Source: Purshia tridentata
Taxonomy: Eukaryota; Streptophyta; Magnoliopsida; Rosales; Rosaceae
DNA length: 64,000 bases
Assembly (NCBI GenBank): GCA_003254885.1
Contig: QANT01004704.1
Coordinates: 62,001 to 126,000 of the forward strand
Direction of reading: 5' to 3'
Shown here piece by piece: positions 34,475 to 48,374 of this stretch. The position numbers were made by a program, and so were the translations under genes. Within the stretch, counting starts at the first letter, position 1; every line of letters begins with the position of its first letter. The notes under the pieces were generated by a model. The model did no database searches. It saw nothing but the letters and a program-made list of their open reading frames with translations, and was not told where the DNA came from.

Positions 34475-37400
34475 TTAGATTGAATTCATACCCTTAAATC
34501 TTAATGGTCCTTGTTTAAATTAGCATGAAATTCACACCTAAAACGCAAAACATATGCATGAGTGGTCGGAACCAAGCTTCTCTCACTGTCCTAAATTATT
34601 GTCATCCTGGTAGCTTCCTCGAGTCACGTGGAAAACGAGCAAGTATCAGGCACCGTGCGAAAACCGGACAAAGATGACAGTTGTTGCGAAAACCTACACG
34701 ACACACTTGTTCAACTGTAACAGCTGCCGCGTTGTACCCGAAATTGATTGTTCAACTCCAAGCTCACTCATAAATGCCCATCCTACCCCTGTTTACTCTC
34801 CTCCACGTCATCAGGTTGTTGAACTCTGGACCCCACCACCTCCCCGTCCTTCCTCCCGTGACGTGGCACCACCACAAACCCCACAAATATTTTAATTAAT
34901 TTACAAATTTTAAGAAATCTGTTGCTGTCTCCTTTGGAACGGTCAGGAAGATAAGCTGGGGAGGCCACGTCAGGAGAAGGTTGGCAATGCCAGCTATAAG
35001 GCATTTAGAATTTTGTGTTTTTATAGCATTTTCCTTTATATAATATATGGCAAGTTTATCGAAAAGGACAGCATCTGTTTTTGGTTTTGGGTTTTGTTTG
35101 GGGATTTGTGTTGAGTTGAAGAAGTGGATGATAGCTTTTCTCCGTCCCATGATTCCCGCTATTGTAAGCCGTATGCATCCATCGTACCACCACACACCAC
35201 ACACCACACACCACAACCTCCGTCATATCATTATTCATCACTTTGCCCTCGTGCACGTCCTCGCACATACTCTAAATTTTCAAAAATACCCCTCAAAATA
35301 TTCTTAATTATTTATTTACTAACTAACTATTTATTTAGAGGTATTTCTTTTCTCAATACTAAACTATGTTTTCAATTTTGACTCCTTTCTCTCATATCAA
35401 AAAAATTATATTTTGGATGTTCGTAGTTTAGACTTGTTTTATTTTTTTATTTTGACTCATACAATTGTATTCTTATAATTCATACAGGTTCAAAATGACT
35501 GTGCCTTGCAAATGAAAGGACCAAAGTAAACAATATTCTAAACCACAAGGATCATAATGAAAGATGATTCCAATTATAGGGACCAGTAAAGATAGAAAAC
35601 ATAATTTGTGCTTAATTAAACGAACATAAATACTCTTCTATGTGCATGGCATGTGGTGATAATTGTAGAGAATTTTTTAATGTAATTGATACATTGTAAT
35701 GTGGTGTAACTAATATATGTATTATAATATAGGTGGAATATTATTAATATTTATTTTACAAAGATGCACATATTGTCTAACAATATTTTTAGATGTTGGA
35801 TTAGTTACACGTGGCAGTATATCGGTTACAAAGAAAAAATTATCGTTATGTATTTGTGTATGTCAATTTAGACAAAATTATCTAATTTATCCTTGATTGC
35901 AAATTTGTTGGAGTGTTAGGGGGCAATTGAAAAATATAATAAAAATGATCAAGACAAAAATTGTAATTTGGCCTAAAATAAAAAATATAATTGGTGCTTT
36001 GAATATGTTAGGTAAGATGTGATGTGAGCAGATTAGTTTATACTTTTAATATATTATCAACTTAACTGTATAAACTAAAAAGTAAAAAAGTAGTGTAGTT
36101 CAATTTACTTTTGGTTAGTTTATTAATAATTTAATATACAATAATTTAGTGCCATTATAATTAATCAGAAAACTTAATTGAATTTGGAAGTGCCATATAT
36201 TGCCCAAAAAGATGGACTATACCACCAAATACAAGGACATCACTTGAGATTGTTTCATATAGCTGTGGCCTATGGGAGGAGGGGACCTTATTATTGCCTA
36301 CCCTCCATTATTCCTTGCTCTATCTTCATTGCTTTTGTTGCTTCTCTTCTTTGACATGTATATAAAATTGTGCATGTATATCGTAGCTCTACTTCTTTAT
36401 GCTTTTCTATTAATTGTATGTTTCTATATTCTTTGTATTTTTTTGAATGCTCATGGTAGTCCATACAAAAAACAGTATTGTTCTTGTAAAATTCGTTCCT
36501 CTTTTTTGCTATAATTAATAATTAGTAGGGAACAGTCATAGGTCTAAATATTTCATGAAAATTAGTAGCTACTAGTTAAAATATCATTAACATATTAATG
36601 AGGAAAGTTAAAAATAGTACAATCCAAAGTTAAATGAAGACCAAGTCTTGCGAAGCTGTCAACAACAGCAATCTAGTTTTGTTCTTTAAAAATTGGTGAG
36701 AAAATTCGACCAAAAAATGGATGACATGAAGTTGAATATTATCATAATATTTGTAGCTAGGGATCTGGATCTTCTGTCGTGCTCTCTTGTAAGACTGGTA
36801 CTAGAATTTAATCTCAGTCTTTGAATACAATCTCTCTCTTTCTACTTTTTTTTTGTTTACTCGGTATTAAAAATTGAGATTAGAGAATATTTTTAGAACC
36901 TGATTCAATCTTAAGGAAATTCGATTTCTTGTTTCGAGAAATATAGTTCCAAGCACATATATATGTGTATATGATGCGTATCAATCTTATCATGTTTGAA
37001 TCTTTCCATGCATTATTTTTTTGAAACTCTTTTAAATGCAGCATAAAATTGAAGGGCAATAAAATTTAATAGATGGGCTAGTGATCAGTCCTGAGTAGTT
37101 GCATGAGTAGTAATAGTAGTAGTACTAGTGATTATAAAAATAAGTACATATTGCATGAACCAAGAATACATGGAAGAATCGAGTCACTATCAATATAACA
37201 GTTGTAGTCCAATATATGCCAAATAATATTGTTTTTATCTGAACTAATTGACATATATATGACAGGGATGGTCAAACGCATTCAAGCATAAAGGAAAATT
37301 AATATGGGTAATATATTCATACATATGATAATGCAAACAGTTGGCTCATTAATTGATTGGACAATGTTTTCTGTTAAAAATTACCTCTACTACCCTCTCC

Positions 37401-40400
37401 CAGTCCCCTTGATAAAAGTAGTTGAACCTTTTCCCAAATCGTTGCCAAACCGTTTTATTACTCTACTTGCCATTTGGGCTTCGCCGTATATAACATGTAC
37501 AACGATGTCGTTGTAACATTATAATTGCAAGATATGCATATCGGAACTTAACACATACGTAAAGTTAAGATATTGTCTAGTTTTAATTAGTATACTTTAT
37601 AACTCAACATAAGAATGTGTAAGAAAACGCGACCTAAATTTCTCTCAAAAATGTTATCAATGCAATGGTCGTAAACATCCCAGCATCCCAATTAAACCCA
37701 ATATAGTAGAATTACCGGGACCCTACCAAATTAATGATGATTATTGAACATGTGTTCCACTCTTAGAGGCTACTTGTACCATGATTGAGCCTACTTATGA
37801 TGATCATCATGGTCATACTTAAGGATAGATTTTACAGTTGTATGGCATTATATATGTATGACATTGAGGATTAATAATTCATGCTTCTTAATAAATTTTT
37901 AATTAATGTATCGATCTCCTTTTCAAAGAGAAGTTTGCGGGTGGGGCATTCATTAATTTCTTTTTTTTTCTCATACTAAATTACTAGTTGAAGGGGTACA
38001 ATAATTATATGTATATGATTACTTAAGCACACCTTGCAAAGCCGAGTTTAAGCTTATGATTGATTAAAGATCATATGAGGATTACTTTTTCTAATTTAAT
38101 CATATTTATCATCTTCCTTTTCTCCTTTATTTCCAACTGAAAACTTGGTGGCCTTCCCTTATTGCTACAAACCATGCAAGACACATTGATGGAATCTAAG
38201 CAACATTGCTCCATCCCCATTAATTTTTTCATTGCTCTATGAAGTAATGTATCTTGAAAACTGTTCAAATAATGTCTTAGACAATTAAGTTAGAACAATA
38301 AACTCACTACTTGAGCTAGCGAAAAACAAAATCATAATCCTAACCCATTATCCTACCCATTCTCACCACTTGAGCAAACCCTAAAAGCAGAAGTTAACAT
38401 AATAAGTAATAAAAAAGGATGAAAATGAAGGTTTTGAATTTGAACCTCCTTGAACTAGAATTATGATATTATGCTAAAGAATTATTAGATCCTAAAAATG
38501 AGTGATAAAATATGGTCATTATGGGGTGTGTGTGATGGAAGATGATCAACAGACAACTAACAAATTTAACAATATATATATCAAACTACAGAAACCTGGT
38601 ATGGATGGTAAGCTCATTATTGCATATTTAAAGACAGTTAATTAATAGGAGAAAGAAAAGAACAAATATACAAGTTAAAGAAATTAAAGGGTTATGAAAG
38701 AAGCCATGAGCAGAATTTGGAGGGCCCTAAGCGCCTAATGATTTTGGTATTTGTCAAATGGGTGGAGCCCCATGTCCTCTTCTCTTGGGACCTTTGGTTA
38801 GGTTGGAGGTCAGTGTCTGCATGCATTGCGAGCTAAAAGGAAATTAATTAGGGATCTAAATAATCCAAAAATGTCCATCGAATGTAATAAAGACAGTTCA
38901 CAACAAAATGTACTGGCAGATCTATATTGATAAATATATGTAATATGGTCTTTCCTTTGGAAACAGACCCCATCCCAACTGCAATCATGGGCAAACTAAA
39001 TGTTTTTCCGGCCCAATGCATTCACATTGTAATTTTTATGTGTGTATATGAAGCATCTAATATTATATTATGTTACTAAATTTATCGATGTAAAGTAGAT
39101 ATATTTTACAAATAATAATTCATGACTAGTAAATTTAGCATTCACTTCAATATTCTTAACAAACAATGTGATTGTGAAGAAGAGAAGATGAGGTTGTGAG
39201 AGGTCTAAAGCTTTCTTCTTTCTTGACCCTAAAAGTTTCAGTGGTGAAGTACTGAATTAGATGGAAACCAATTAGTGCTAATAAAACTATTAACAAGTCA
39301 ATAAAGCATGCCTAACAACAACAAACTTGGTAGTCATGATTTTTTAGGCCATTTATTGGACGGTGGGTTTGGTTTTGGTCTTGTATTGTAGGGACCTGCC
39401 TGCAAATAATAATATTTCTTGATCATTTGATCTGATGATTCTTTATTGTCATGGAATGTATGGTCTATGTCTATATCTCTTAGGATTGTTCTTGATTTTT
39501 TGTTTGTTTGTGGCCGCTGAGCTTTAAAGCTTTTAATCAAATTATGGGGTTTTTTCTTTTCTCTTTGTTTCTCTGTTTATTGATTATGACTAGTAACTGC
39601 TTTTACTTAATTTTTTTCTTCTTTATTTCCCATTGTCTTTTAAATGGTGTAGTTGGACACCCTACATTCCTTTCATGCTTGACTTTTGCTTCCAATTTTT
39701 GTAGTTTAAGTTCCATTTGTGGAACCTTGAACAGTAAATTTCTCTACCTTTTGATGTTAAAGTGATCAGAAAACCAAATGTGATGTTTTATCTATGGAAA
39801 ACAAAAGCTTTTTGAAAAGGTAAAAGAGTAAAGAAACAAATATCACCAACCCCATTGGCCGAAAGCACTTCATCTAAATGGTAGGCTTCATATCTGGACT
39901 CCACTCCTTTGGAAAATCACTCCAAACTTCTGATTCTAATCACTCTGTAAAATAGTGATTAAAGAATCTATACATTTGGACTAGACACTTACCACTTAAA
40001 TGTGGACCTCATTCCTTTGAAAAATTACTCTTATAAATATCACACTTCTTCATTAAAAATAAATATTTAGGGTACACTCTTGCATCACCTTAAAGTTTTG
40101 ATTGTACCATTATAACTTTTAAAATTTTGATTCAACTCTTCTAAGGTGCATGTACATGTCAGCTAATTGATACTATATTAGTGTATAGTTACTATTTTTA
40201 ATTTTTTAATATAATAAATATTTATTATTCATCCCTCTGAATGAATTGATTTGACAAATTTGTTGGGATAAAAATATGAGTACAATATTTATATTAAGTT
40301 TTTTTATTAGGTAAAAATCCTCTAGAATAGATGATCGAATTTTTTTTTGGATTTCTGGCCTAATATTATCGACACTACTTCCTTTACATTTTTTAATCCT

Positions 40401-40816
40401 TTCTGAAACGGGTTCAATCGGCCCTATAGAATGTAGAATAGTTTGTGGAGTCCAAAATCTCAAAGTTAAAATCTAATATAAAACCTAGTAGATTTTTTTT
40501 TTTTTTGGGCCTGGAAAACCTAGTAGATGTTTAAAAGAAAAAATTCAATATTTGTAAACTCTGCCAAAAATAAATAAATAATATTAATTTTGTTATTTTT
40601 TTCTCTCAAATAGTAAATTAATAATAAATTAAAAAAACTTAGGCATGCAGCATGCTCAAACTGGGCCACCTTGCAACTAAGCCTAAGAAAACCAACACAA
40701 CTGGGCCGATAGTCAAGTCCATTAGTACTGGGCCTCTGTTTCTCTTTCTCTCTAGAAGTTACTCCCCACGCAGCCCACATATCAGCTCACTACAAACAAA
40801 GCAGTGACACAAAAAA
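34475..40816. other. AT-rich intergenic DNA, 6.3 kb
   Basis: No supported gene. There is a small CACACCA minisatellite at about 35188-35215 and long AT-rich tracts throughout. No tRNA or recognised microRNA was found by eye. The last part should carry the promoter of the FAD oxidoreductase gene. Confidence 0.45.
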
Positions 40817-42543
40817 ATGGCGGTTATGACAACGCTTTTAACCTCTACAGTGTCACTAGCTCCATTTCTCCGACAAAATCGAAACTCCAAAAGAAACAAA
40901 ATAACCTTCATCCGGTCATCCTCGTCAGCATCATCGCCAATGGACCCTCCTCACTGCCCAAAGCGCGTGGTGGTATGCGGCGGCGGCGTCATTGGGGTCT
41001 GCACGGCTTACTTCTTGGCCAAAAAGGGCGGCGCCGCGGTCACGCTAGTCGAGAAGTCCTCCGTGGCTTGCGCCGCGTCAGGTAAAGCAGGCGGCTTCCT
41101 CGCCCTGGATTGGTGCGACGGTGGGGCCCTCGCCTCCCTCGCCCGCGCCAGCTTCAATCTCCACCGTTCGCTCTCTGAAGAGCTCGACGGCCCCGAATCC
41201 TACGGCTACCGACCCCTCACCACTCTCAGCCTCGCCGTCACCGAATCCCAGACCCCTCAATCGGGCTCCAAACCCTCCGAAAAGTCGACTCTTCCATCTT
41301 GGGTTGATGGGCCGGGTCGGAGCCAGAGAACTATCGGGACCACCCAGACCACGGCCCAGGTCCATCCTCAGCTTTTTACTCGGACCCTAATTTCTAAAGC
41401 GGTTGAGGATTACGGCGTCGAAGTGGTGATTGGGAAAGTGGAGCACGTGGAAGTGAGTGAAGGCCGAGTCAACTCGGTGGTGCTGGAGGGGAGACGAGTC
41501 ATTGACGCGGACGCCGTCGTTTTGGCACTCGGACCGTGGTGTGGGAAATTTGAGCTCTTGTCGTCGTTGTTCAGAGTGTACGGACTCAAGGCTCATAGCA
41601 TTGTGTTGGAGCCTAAAGAACCTGAGGCCATAACTCCCCATGCGCTTTTCTTGAGCTACTATTCCTCTCATGGAGGCAAACCCTTGGACCCAGAAGTGTA
41701 CCCTCGTCCCACAGGTACCAAAGTCCAAACTTTCTCATCAATTTTCTTATCTGGGTATCCCTAAAATTCTATTTGACTGACATTGCAAAAGTAAATTTGA
41801 ACAAGTAACACATTTGGATTAGCTTTTATCTGGGTATCCATTGTTTCAATTCATTTGATTGAGAAAACTTGTTTCTTTGTGAAGAATCAGTATGAGAAAA
41901 ACAGACACATCCAAATGCTTAAAAATAGGAAAAGTTAACTTTTAAATTAATATTTTAATAATAAATTTGATTTGAAGAGCTTAATTCAATCTTCAAATTT
42001 GACTACTTTGAAGGGTTCATTTGAAGAGTTGCTTGTGTAAATCTTTCTTATGTGGCACAGCAAATAGAGCATCCAAAAAATCATTTGAAGTCTGTTGGAA
42101 ATGATATTAGGAGAAGACTTTTTAAGTGTAGTGACTAAATGAATTACTGGATTCATGCATTGCCAGGTGAGGTGTACTTGTGTGGGATGTCAGCTGAGGC
42201 AGAGATACCGGACGATCCAGAGCAAATAGTGGGCAATCCAGAATCGATAGAGATGCTGAAGAGGGTGGCAAGCAGTGTGTCAAGCCATTTGAGGGAAGGA
42301 GAGGCACAAGTGAAGGCAGAGCAAGCATGCTTCCTGCCCTGTACTGATGATGGTGTGCCTGTGATTGGGGAGTTGCCGGGGGTTAAGGGGTGTTATGTGG
42401 CTACTGGGCACAATTGTTGGGGGATTCTGAATGGTCCTGCTACTGGAGCTGCCATGGCTGAGCTTGTGCTTGATGGGGAAGCTAGCATTGTCGATCTCAG
42501 TCGGTTTAGTCCAGCCAGATTTATTGGGCGTAGGAAGAGTTAA
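40817..42543 (+). CDS. FAD-dependent oxidoreductase, DAO fold (TDA3/glycine-oxidase-like)
   Basis: Two exons, 40817-41714 and 42167-42543 (intron gtacca...ccag), giving 424 aa. Residues 1-41 are Ser/Thr/Arg/Lys-rich without acidic residues and precede a second Met (MDPPHCPKR), which suggests a plastid or mitochondrial transit peptide. The Rossmann FAD motif is VVVCGGGVIGVCTAYFLAKKG (about residues 50-70), followed by the acidic residue in TLVEKSS. The C-terminal DAO signature is CFLPCTDDGVPVIGELPG...GCYVATGHNCWG, where the flavin is closed off. Plant members of this family are named putative oxidoreductases, and the substrate (probably an amino acid or amine) is unknown. Exon 1 is GC-rich compared with flanking DNA. 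A start at the second Met would give a cytosolic form. Confidence 0.9.
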
Positions 42544-45500
42544 GGCATTGATCTTGTGTAGACGCAAGTGCAGTGAATTTGAATCGTGTTGTATCTGTAG
42601 GAAAGTATAGTCAATAGCTCTGGTCTCAGATCTTGTGTAAGTATCAGAAATTCCGAATCATGTAAAACTAAGGAGATTAATAAAGCTTCAGTCTTCTCAT
42701 CAAGCCAGAGTCTTGATGATCTGCAGGATATTACACTATTTGAACCCAGACCAATATAAAGTTGCTTTTGCTTAGAACAAAATAAAATTAACATTTTAAA
42801 AGAATAAATGAAAAATATTCGTCCGTAGATTAATCCCCACCAAGATGTGTTGAAGAACATGAGTTTTTTTTTTTTTTTTTTTCTAAAATTTTTTATACTA
42901 ACTTGGGCCTGAAGTACATCAGCTTTCAGCAAGGCTAGTCTAAGCCCTGTATTGTTGTGTTACTGGGAAAGCGAATATTAAGGTTGGCCCTTGAGGTCAA
43001 GTACTTGGGTCATTATTGTAGGCCCATCCATCCATCCATTCATACATGTGAAACACGTCAATAATTGTGCACGTGGAATTAAACAAGAGTTAAAGCCTCA
43101 AACCATTGACCCAAAATGATATTAGAGATTCATATTTTCTTATAGATTAGCGATCAAATGATGTGTACCCATTACATGACCACTTATGACAAGATATTAA
43201 TTTTAATTGACAGATCAACTACCATATCATTTGGTCAAGAAATGTAATTCATCGAGCATTTATCATTGATAAAGATGTGTTAATTAATACCCTTTCAAAA
43301 CTTGCATTCTCACCCCCCATGATTTGAGTTGATTTTGTGTCAACGGGATGACAACTCAAGTAGTCAAGTCTAAAGAATTATTTATTCAAAGGAAAGTAAT
43401 ACAATACAGTCACCTCATATTGTGCAGTTATATTTTTTTACTTTTGAATGTTAACGGTTTCACATTTTACCTCATAAAATATAGATTTTTCATTCTTACA
43501 TTTGGATTTATAGAAATTAAAATGAATGAATGCACTATAGTATAGATGTTCTCTTATATTCAGAATGAATTAATCGTCAAGAACCCTCCACAATAGTGTG
43601 ACAAAGGGAATGTCAGAATAATGACAATCCCCTTATTAGTTGAGACATTAATTAAGTGATCGAGACTCAAAAGTTAGATACACTGGATAGGTTCATAGTA
43701 CAAATACATAGACAATAACAATGAAAAACAGAAAAGATAAGGTATTAACATTCCTCAGTTGAATAATTAAAGCCATGTTCTGACTCCAAAACATGTATAT
43801 TGGGAACAGAATTTGAGGTCATATTCCCTATATCCTGTGGATATATTAGAATTTTGTTCCCAATAATGAAATTAATAATATTAGGCGCATTAATTGTGAT
43901 TAAGATTTTGTCAATAATCTAAGCCAATGTTTGGTAATCCCTAATGTGTGGACACAAGTTAAGACAAATGGTAGGAGATAAAGCAAGCAAGCATGTTGAG
44001 TTAATTACATCAGAATTTTGATATAAGCACCGCCGTATGACCCGGCTGTGTAACTTCTGGGTCCTGACTTTGTACTCACGGGGTCGACTCCACTCCTCTT
44101 ATCGAAGCTTGACCGCTTCATATTTTCCTCATTCCAATGCTTTAATATATGTTTAATGTGTTTCCAGTTAATTAATCTCATATCGTTTATAAAACATTTA
44201 ATATTTTGGTTTTGGATTAACAGTTCTATTTGGCGGTGCTTTTCTAAAAGCGCTTACACAGTAAAAAATGGTTTTATTTTCTAAGGTATATATAGAAGCA
44301 CTTGATCTTTAGAAGTACTTCAAAGTGTAATTTTAGAAAGCACTTATATTTTAAAAAACAAAAATTCAATATTGAAAATGTAAAACTAGTTGGATACTCT
44401 TAACTTTTATTCGTAGTTGGATACTCTAATTAACTTTGATTCATTCTCTTTCTCTCTCTATTGGTCTGATTAATTATTACATGCTAAAAGCGTAAGTAGC
44501 AAGTGACAAAGCACGTGGTGTTACAGCTTAGATTAGCTTTTCAATGGGATTCAAGTACATATTTTACTCTTTATAATTTAATAACGGGTGGAAGCATCAT
44601 TTTGAATAATATATATGATACTTGAACTAAAGTATGTGTGTGTTTTTAGTCAAATTGGCTTTAAGTAATGAGTAAGGAATGGTGTTTATAGAGGCTAGAG
44701 AAACTAGGACAAAGACTAAATCCAGTGCCCCCAGGCCCCCCACCAAGCACCTGAGTATCCCAGCTCTTCTACGTGTGGTATTATGGGCCAAAAGATTTTC
44801 CCATGTTACAAAAAGCTCTTTGCTATTAATTTATTGTTTCTTCTTTTTTGGAATTTTTGTGTATTCCAATCTCCAACCTTGTGATCGATCTATCTGTCCC
44901 TCAAAATGGTTCCACAGCACATGAGACTGAATACAATTTTAACTGCATGTTTTTCTCACCACCTTTTTTTTTTTGAGTAGGTTTTTTTAACCAGCTTTTG
45001 TAAAGTAAAATTTTGACTCTTCTTTTGATGATTTGCATGTCATTTTGGTGACATATATAGGGTTTTGGGAGGGACTGTCATCATTATTTTATTTATACAT
45101 GTCATGGTGAAAAACTCATATATACCAGTTTTATATATATATACAACGCATTTCTTATACTTATTGATCATGTAAGAGATTCGTGGGGTATGAAACAGAT
45201 GCAAGTATATTGTTTTCTATGAAGGTCTCTATTTACCATATATAATTAATATAGCTTTTTAGAATCATACAAAAATGTACGAAAAAACACTCTTGAGTCC
45301 TGACTCCTGAGCTATATCATTCAAGCGACATTGTGGATCACGAGGTGAAAAATAATTGAAAAAAAACAAAAAAACTTGGATTGAAGATATAAATTTCATG
45401 GCACAAATTATATATGAGTAAAATGGAAAAACGAGCATAGGATATTTAAGAGTTTGCAACAAATATCGAACTAAATTATTAGATATGTTGACGTTCAAGA

Positions 45501-47217
45501 AGACAAGAACTCAACATCTTTTAACGTATATAATCTTTTCTACAAATTCAGACTTTTCTTGGATCTTCTGCATGGTAATATATATTTAGACGTTAGTTGG
45601 TTTTACTTTTACCCTGTGAGAATTGTCACAATCACAATTGGCTGCCGTGAAAGAAAGGAGAGTCAAATTAATTAAGTTACATGATATGTTCACCGGAGGG
45701 CTCAGCACAAGTACTATATATTAAGTTCATCAGATATATTTATATGGAACAATCCAAAGTCTCAATAATATATATGTTTCTTACCTTATGGGTGACAAAT
45801 TAGTTACTCAATTTTATGGATAAATTCACACGTACTCACAGTGTTGTGAACAAATTTTAAGTTCCCTTATAAGTAGCATATATATAAACATAAAACTTTT
45901 GTTGTAATTAATGGTTCTTCCGTTTAAAATTAAATGTTAGAATGGTTGTGTTCATAAAAGTGAAAAATGTTGCAGGACACCAAAATATATAAATAAAAAC
46001 ATGCTAATGCATCATGGAAATTAATGTTTGTTGTGATCTTTTAGTGAAAAGACCAATTTGTGGTATAAAATTATTTCGCAAGAATAGGAGTGCCTTAGCC
46101 ATGACCTCCAACCAATCTTTGTAGTAAGCTCCAACTATATTCACCAAGTCGTCCCTCATGCCTTAATTTCCATTATTCCATTGAAGAGGCCCACCAAAGT
46201 GCTATGTAGATAAGGCTTACATGTACGTTTATGTTTTTTTTTTTTTAAAGGTATAAGAAAAGGAGCCTTAATTTCCATTATTCCATTGAAGAGGCCCACA
46301 AAAGTGCTATGTAGATAAGGCTTACATGTACGTTTACGTTTTTTTTTTTTTTAAGGTATAATAAAAGAAAGAGCATTCGAATCCAGGTAAGTAGAGGGAG
46401 ATTTTATACTCGGGCAATTCCAATTCACATTAGTTACTCCTTATTATATTAGTTGTAATCAATTTTATCTAATTAGGGTTTTTTTGTTGATTGGTTACTT
46501 TAGTTAGCTGAGACTGAGATTGTGTATTTTCTATATAGTACACAAGCTGGTAATTGTTTTTTTATTAATAAGAAAACTCCAAACTGCATTACTGACCAAG
46601 TACCTCATAACTAGATTAAAATAAGGAAAATGATTTTGGGCCTCAAAATGAGGTGCCTCAATGAGGTGGAATTTTCATTTCATAGTTGTGATTATCCACT
46701 TCATATTTTAATTGTCACATCAGTATTTTTAATGACATAACTACTCTTTTAATTAAAAAACATATAAAAATTTGAAAAACCTACATAAAAATTAAAAAAC
46801 ATATAGAAAAATTACAAAACCATATAGAAAAACATAATTGTGATTTTTGTATATTGTTTTTAAGTTTTTTTTAATTTAATCTTATTATTTCTAATTTAAT
46901 ATAAAATTTAATTAAAATAATAGATATGTCCTTAAAAATTATGATGTGGCAATTTGTTATGACGTGATTTTAAATTAATGAAACAAAATTACGACATAGA
47001 AATTTCATGTCACTGAGGCCACTTTAAGACACTTAATTTTAAGGCCTTCTAACGCTCTCCTTAAAATAATATGTGAAACACTAATGATTAGTATTATTTT
47101 TTTTCAAAGAATACTTCTTCTTCTTGATAGATTATTACACTTGGCATTCAGGTATTCACTTCAAACCAAACTTGTCTAAAATTATCTATAGTTGCACCAT
47201 TTCAGTGGGCCCACTTA
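42544..47217. other. AT-rich intergenic DNA, 4.7 kb
   Basis: The oxidoreductase 3' UTR is followed by non-coding DNA. A poly-T tract lies at about 42866-42882. A GC-richer patch around 44030-44110 is not recognised. Around 44224-44350 there are GTGCTTTTCTAAAAGCGCTT-like words that may be a decayed MITE. Apart from the 105-bp duplication at 46161 nothing else was seen. Confidence 0.45.
46161..46370. repeat. 105-bp direct tandem duplication
   Basis: CCTTAATTTCCATTATTCC through a poly-T tract and AAGGTATAA is present twice, starting at 46161 and 46266, with only a few differences. It is non-coding. Confidence 0.9.
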
Positions 47218-48041
47218 GGGCCAGTTTGGAATTGCTGTGTGGTGAGAAAAAGTTGCTGTAGCTGTGTGGTAAAAAAAAGCTGCTGTGAAGTAAAACAGTT
47301 AAATGTTTGGTAAACTATGTTTTTAAAAGTGCTGTGAATCTTAAAGGCAGCGGTATAATGTTTGGTAAATTTTGATGTAAAAGTGCTGTGACTGTGTATA
47401 ATGACCAAAATAGACATAGTGCTGAAAGTGCGTTTTAATTTTTTGTTTGGTAAAACAAGAATGCTTTTACTTGCTTTTTTTACTTTTACTTATGATTTTT
47501 TTTACTTTTATTTATGTTTTGTTTTTTCTAACTTTTATTTATAATTTATTTTCTAAGTTTTGTTTATGATTTTTTTAGTAAAAATTATTCTCGTGACTTA
47601 TATATATAAAACTCAATTTATATTAATATTTTTATCATTGTATTTTGTTAATTAAAAGGTAATTATGCTATTAAAATTTAAAAATATTACTATAATTTTT
47701 TAATGAGAGGGATAAAGATTGTCATTTTTTAAATTGGGTGAAGGCAATTTCGTAAGTTATTGCTGCTTCTCCCCACAATTACTATAATTTTTTAATAAGA
47801 GGGATAAAGATTGTTATTTTTTAAATTGGGTGAGGGCAATTTCGTAAGTTATTGCTGCTTCTCCCCAAAGCAGATTTTGAAAGCATCTCTTTAGCTACTT
47901 TACCACAACCCTCAAAATTTGCTTTTTCCCACCTCTGTTTTCAAAATAAGCAGATTTTACTTTATTAACCAAACACCAAAAACTACTTTGAGGTATAAAT
48001 AAGCAACTTATTTCCAAGGCACCTCAACCCCAAACTGGCCC
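47218..48041. mobile_element. Tourist-like MITE, 824 bp, abutting the copia LTR
   Basis: Ends GGGCCAGTTTGGAATTG and CCCAAACTGGCCC with TTA on both sides (47215-47217 and 48042-48044). Subterminal GCTGTG/GTTTGGTAAA words are shared with the element at 54580. A 92-bp segment is duplicated in tandem inside it (units from 47690 and 47782). The right TTA is also part of the truncated copia LTR. Confidence 0.85.
47690..47873. repeat. 92-bp tandem duplication inside the MITE
   Basis: Two units starting CTATAATTTTTTAATRAGAG and ending GCTGCTTCTCCCC differ at only a few sites. Confidence 0.85.
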
Positions 48042-48342
48042 TTAATATATGTTGCTTTTGTGCCTTTGTTAAAAGTCAGCTAAATTACTCTGCTTTTGTA
48101 AAGTTGGCTCAAGTCTGCTGTCTTTTGAGTTTTCCAAAGTGAGTTGTTTTGTCTTCAAAAAGTCTATTAAGACAGCTGCTATTTTGTACTAGATAATCAA
48201 TCAAAAAGTCTATAGAAAATAGGCTAGCAACAAAAAAGCTGCTCTTCTCTCTCTCTCTCGATTTCTCTCTCTTGTTTTTGATTTGTGTGTGAAGCTGTGA
48301 GATTGTTTGGACTAATTCATTGATTTCCTTTGAACTTCCACA
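48042..48342 (+). repeat. 5' LTR of copia element, first 25 bases missing
   Basis: Matches the 3' LTR from ATATATGTTGC to the terminal CTTCCACA but lacks the TGTTGGAAG start; the break is exactly at the MITE end. It contains CT-rich tracts and is diverged from the 3' LTR by indels and substitutions, indicating an old insertion. Confidence 0.85.
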
Positions 48343-48344
48343 TC

Positions 48345-48356
48345 TGGTATCAGAGC
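48345..48356 (+). other. Primer-binding site of copia element
   Basis: TGGTATCAGAGC, three bases after the 5' LTR, is the classic plant copia primer-binding site complementary to initiator methionine tRNA. Confidence 0.85.
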
Positions 48357-48374
48357 TTGTGTTAAGCTTGGGTA

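Noticed and set aside
42690-42725. miR172-like text (GTCTTGATGATCTGCA)
   Set aside because: It differs from miR172 in key positions and no foldback arm is visible; it lies in the 3' flank of the oxidoreductase gene.
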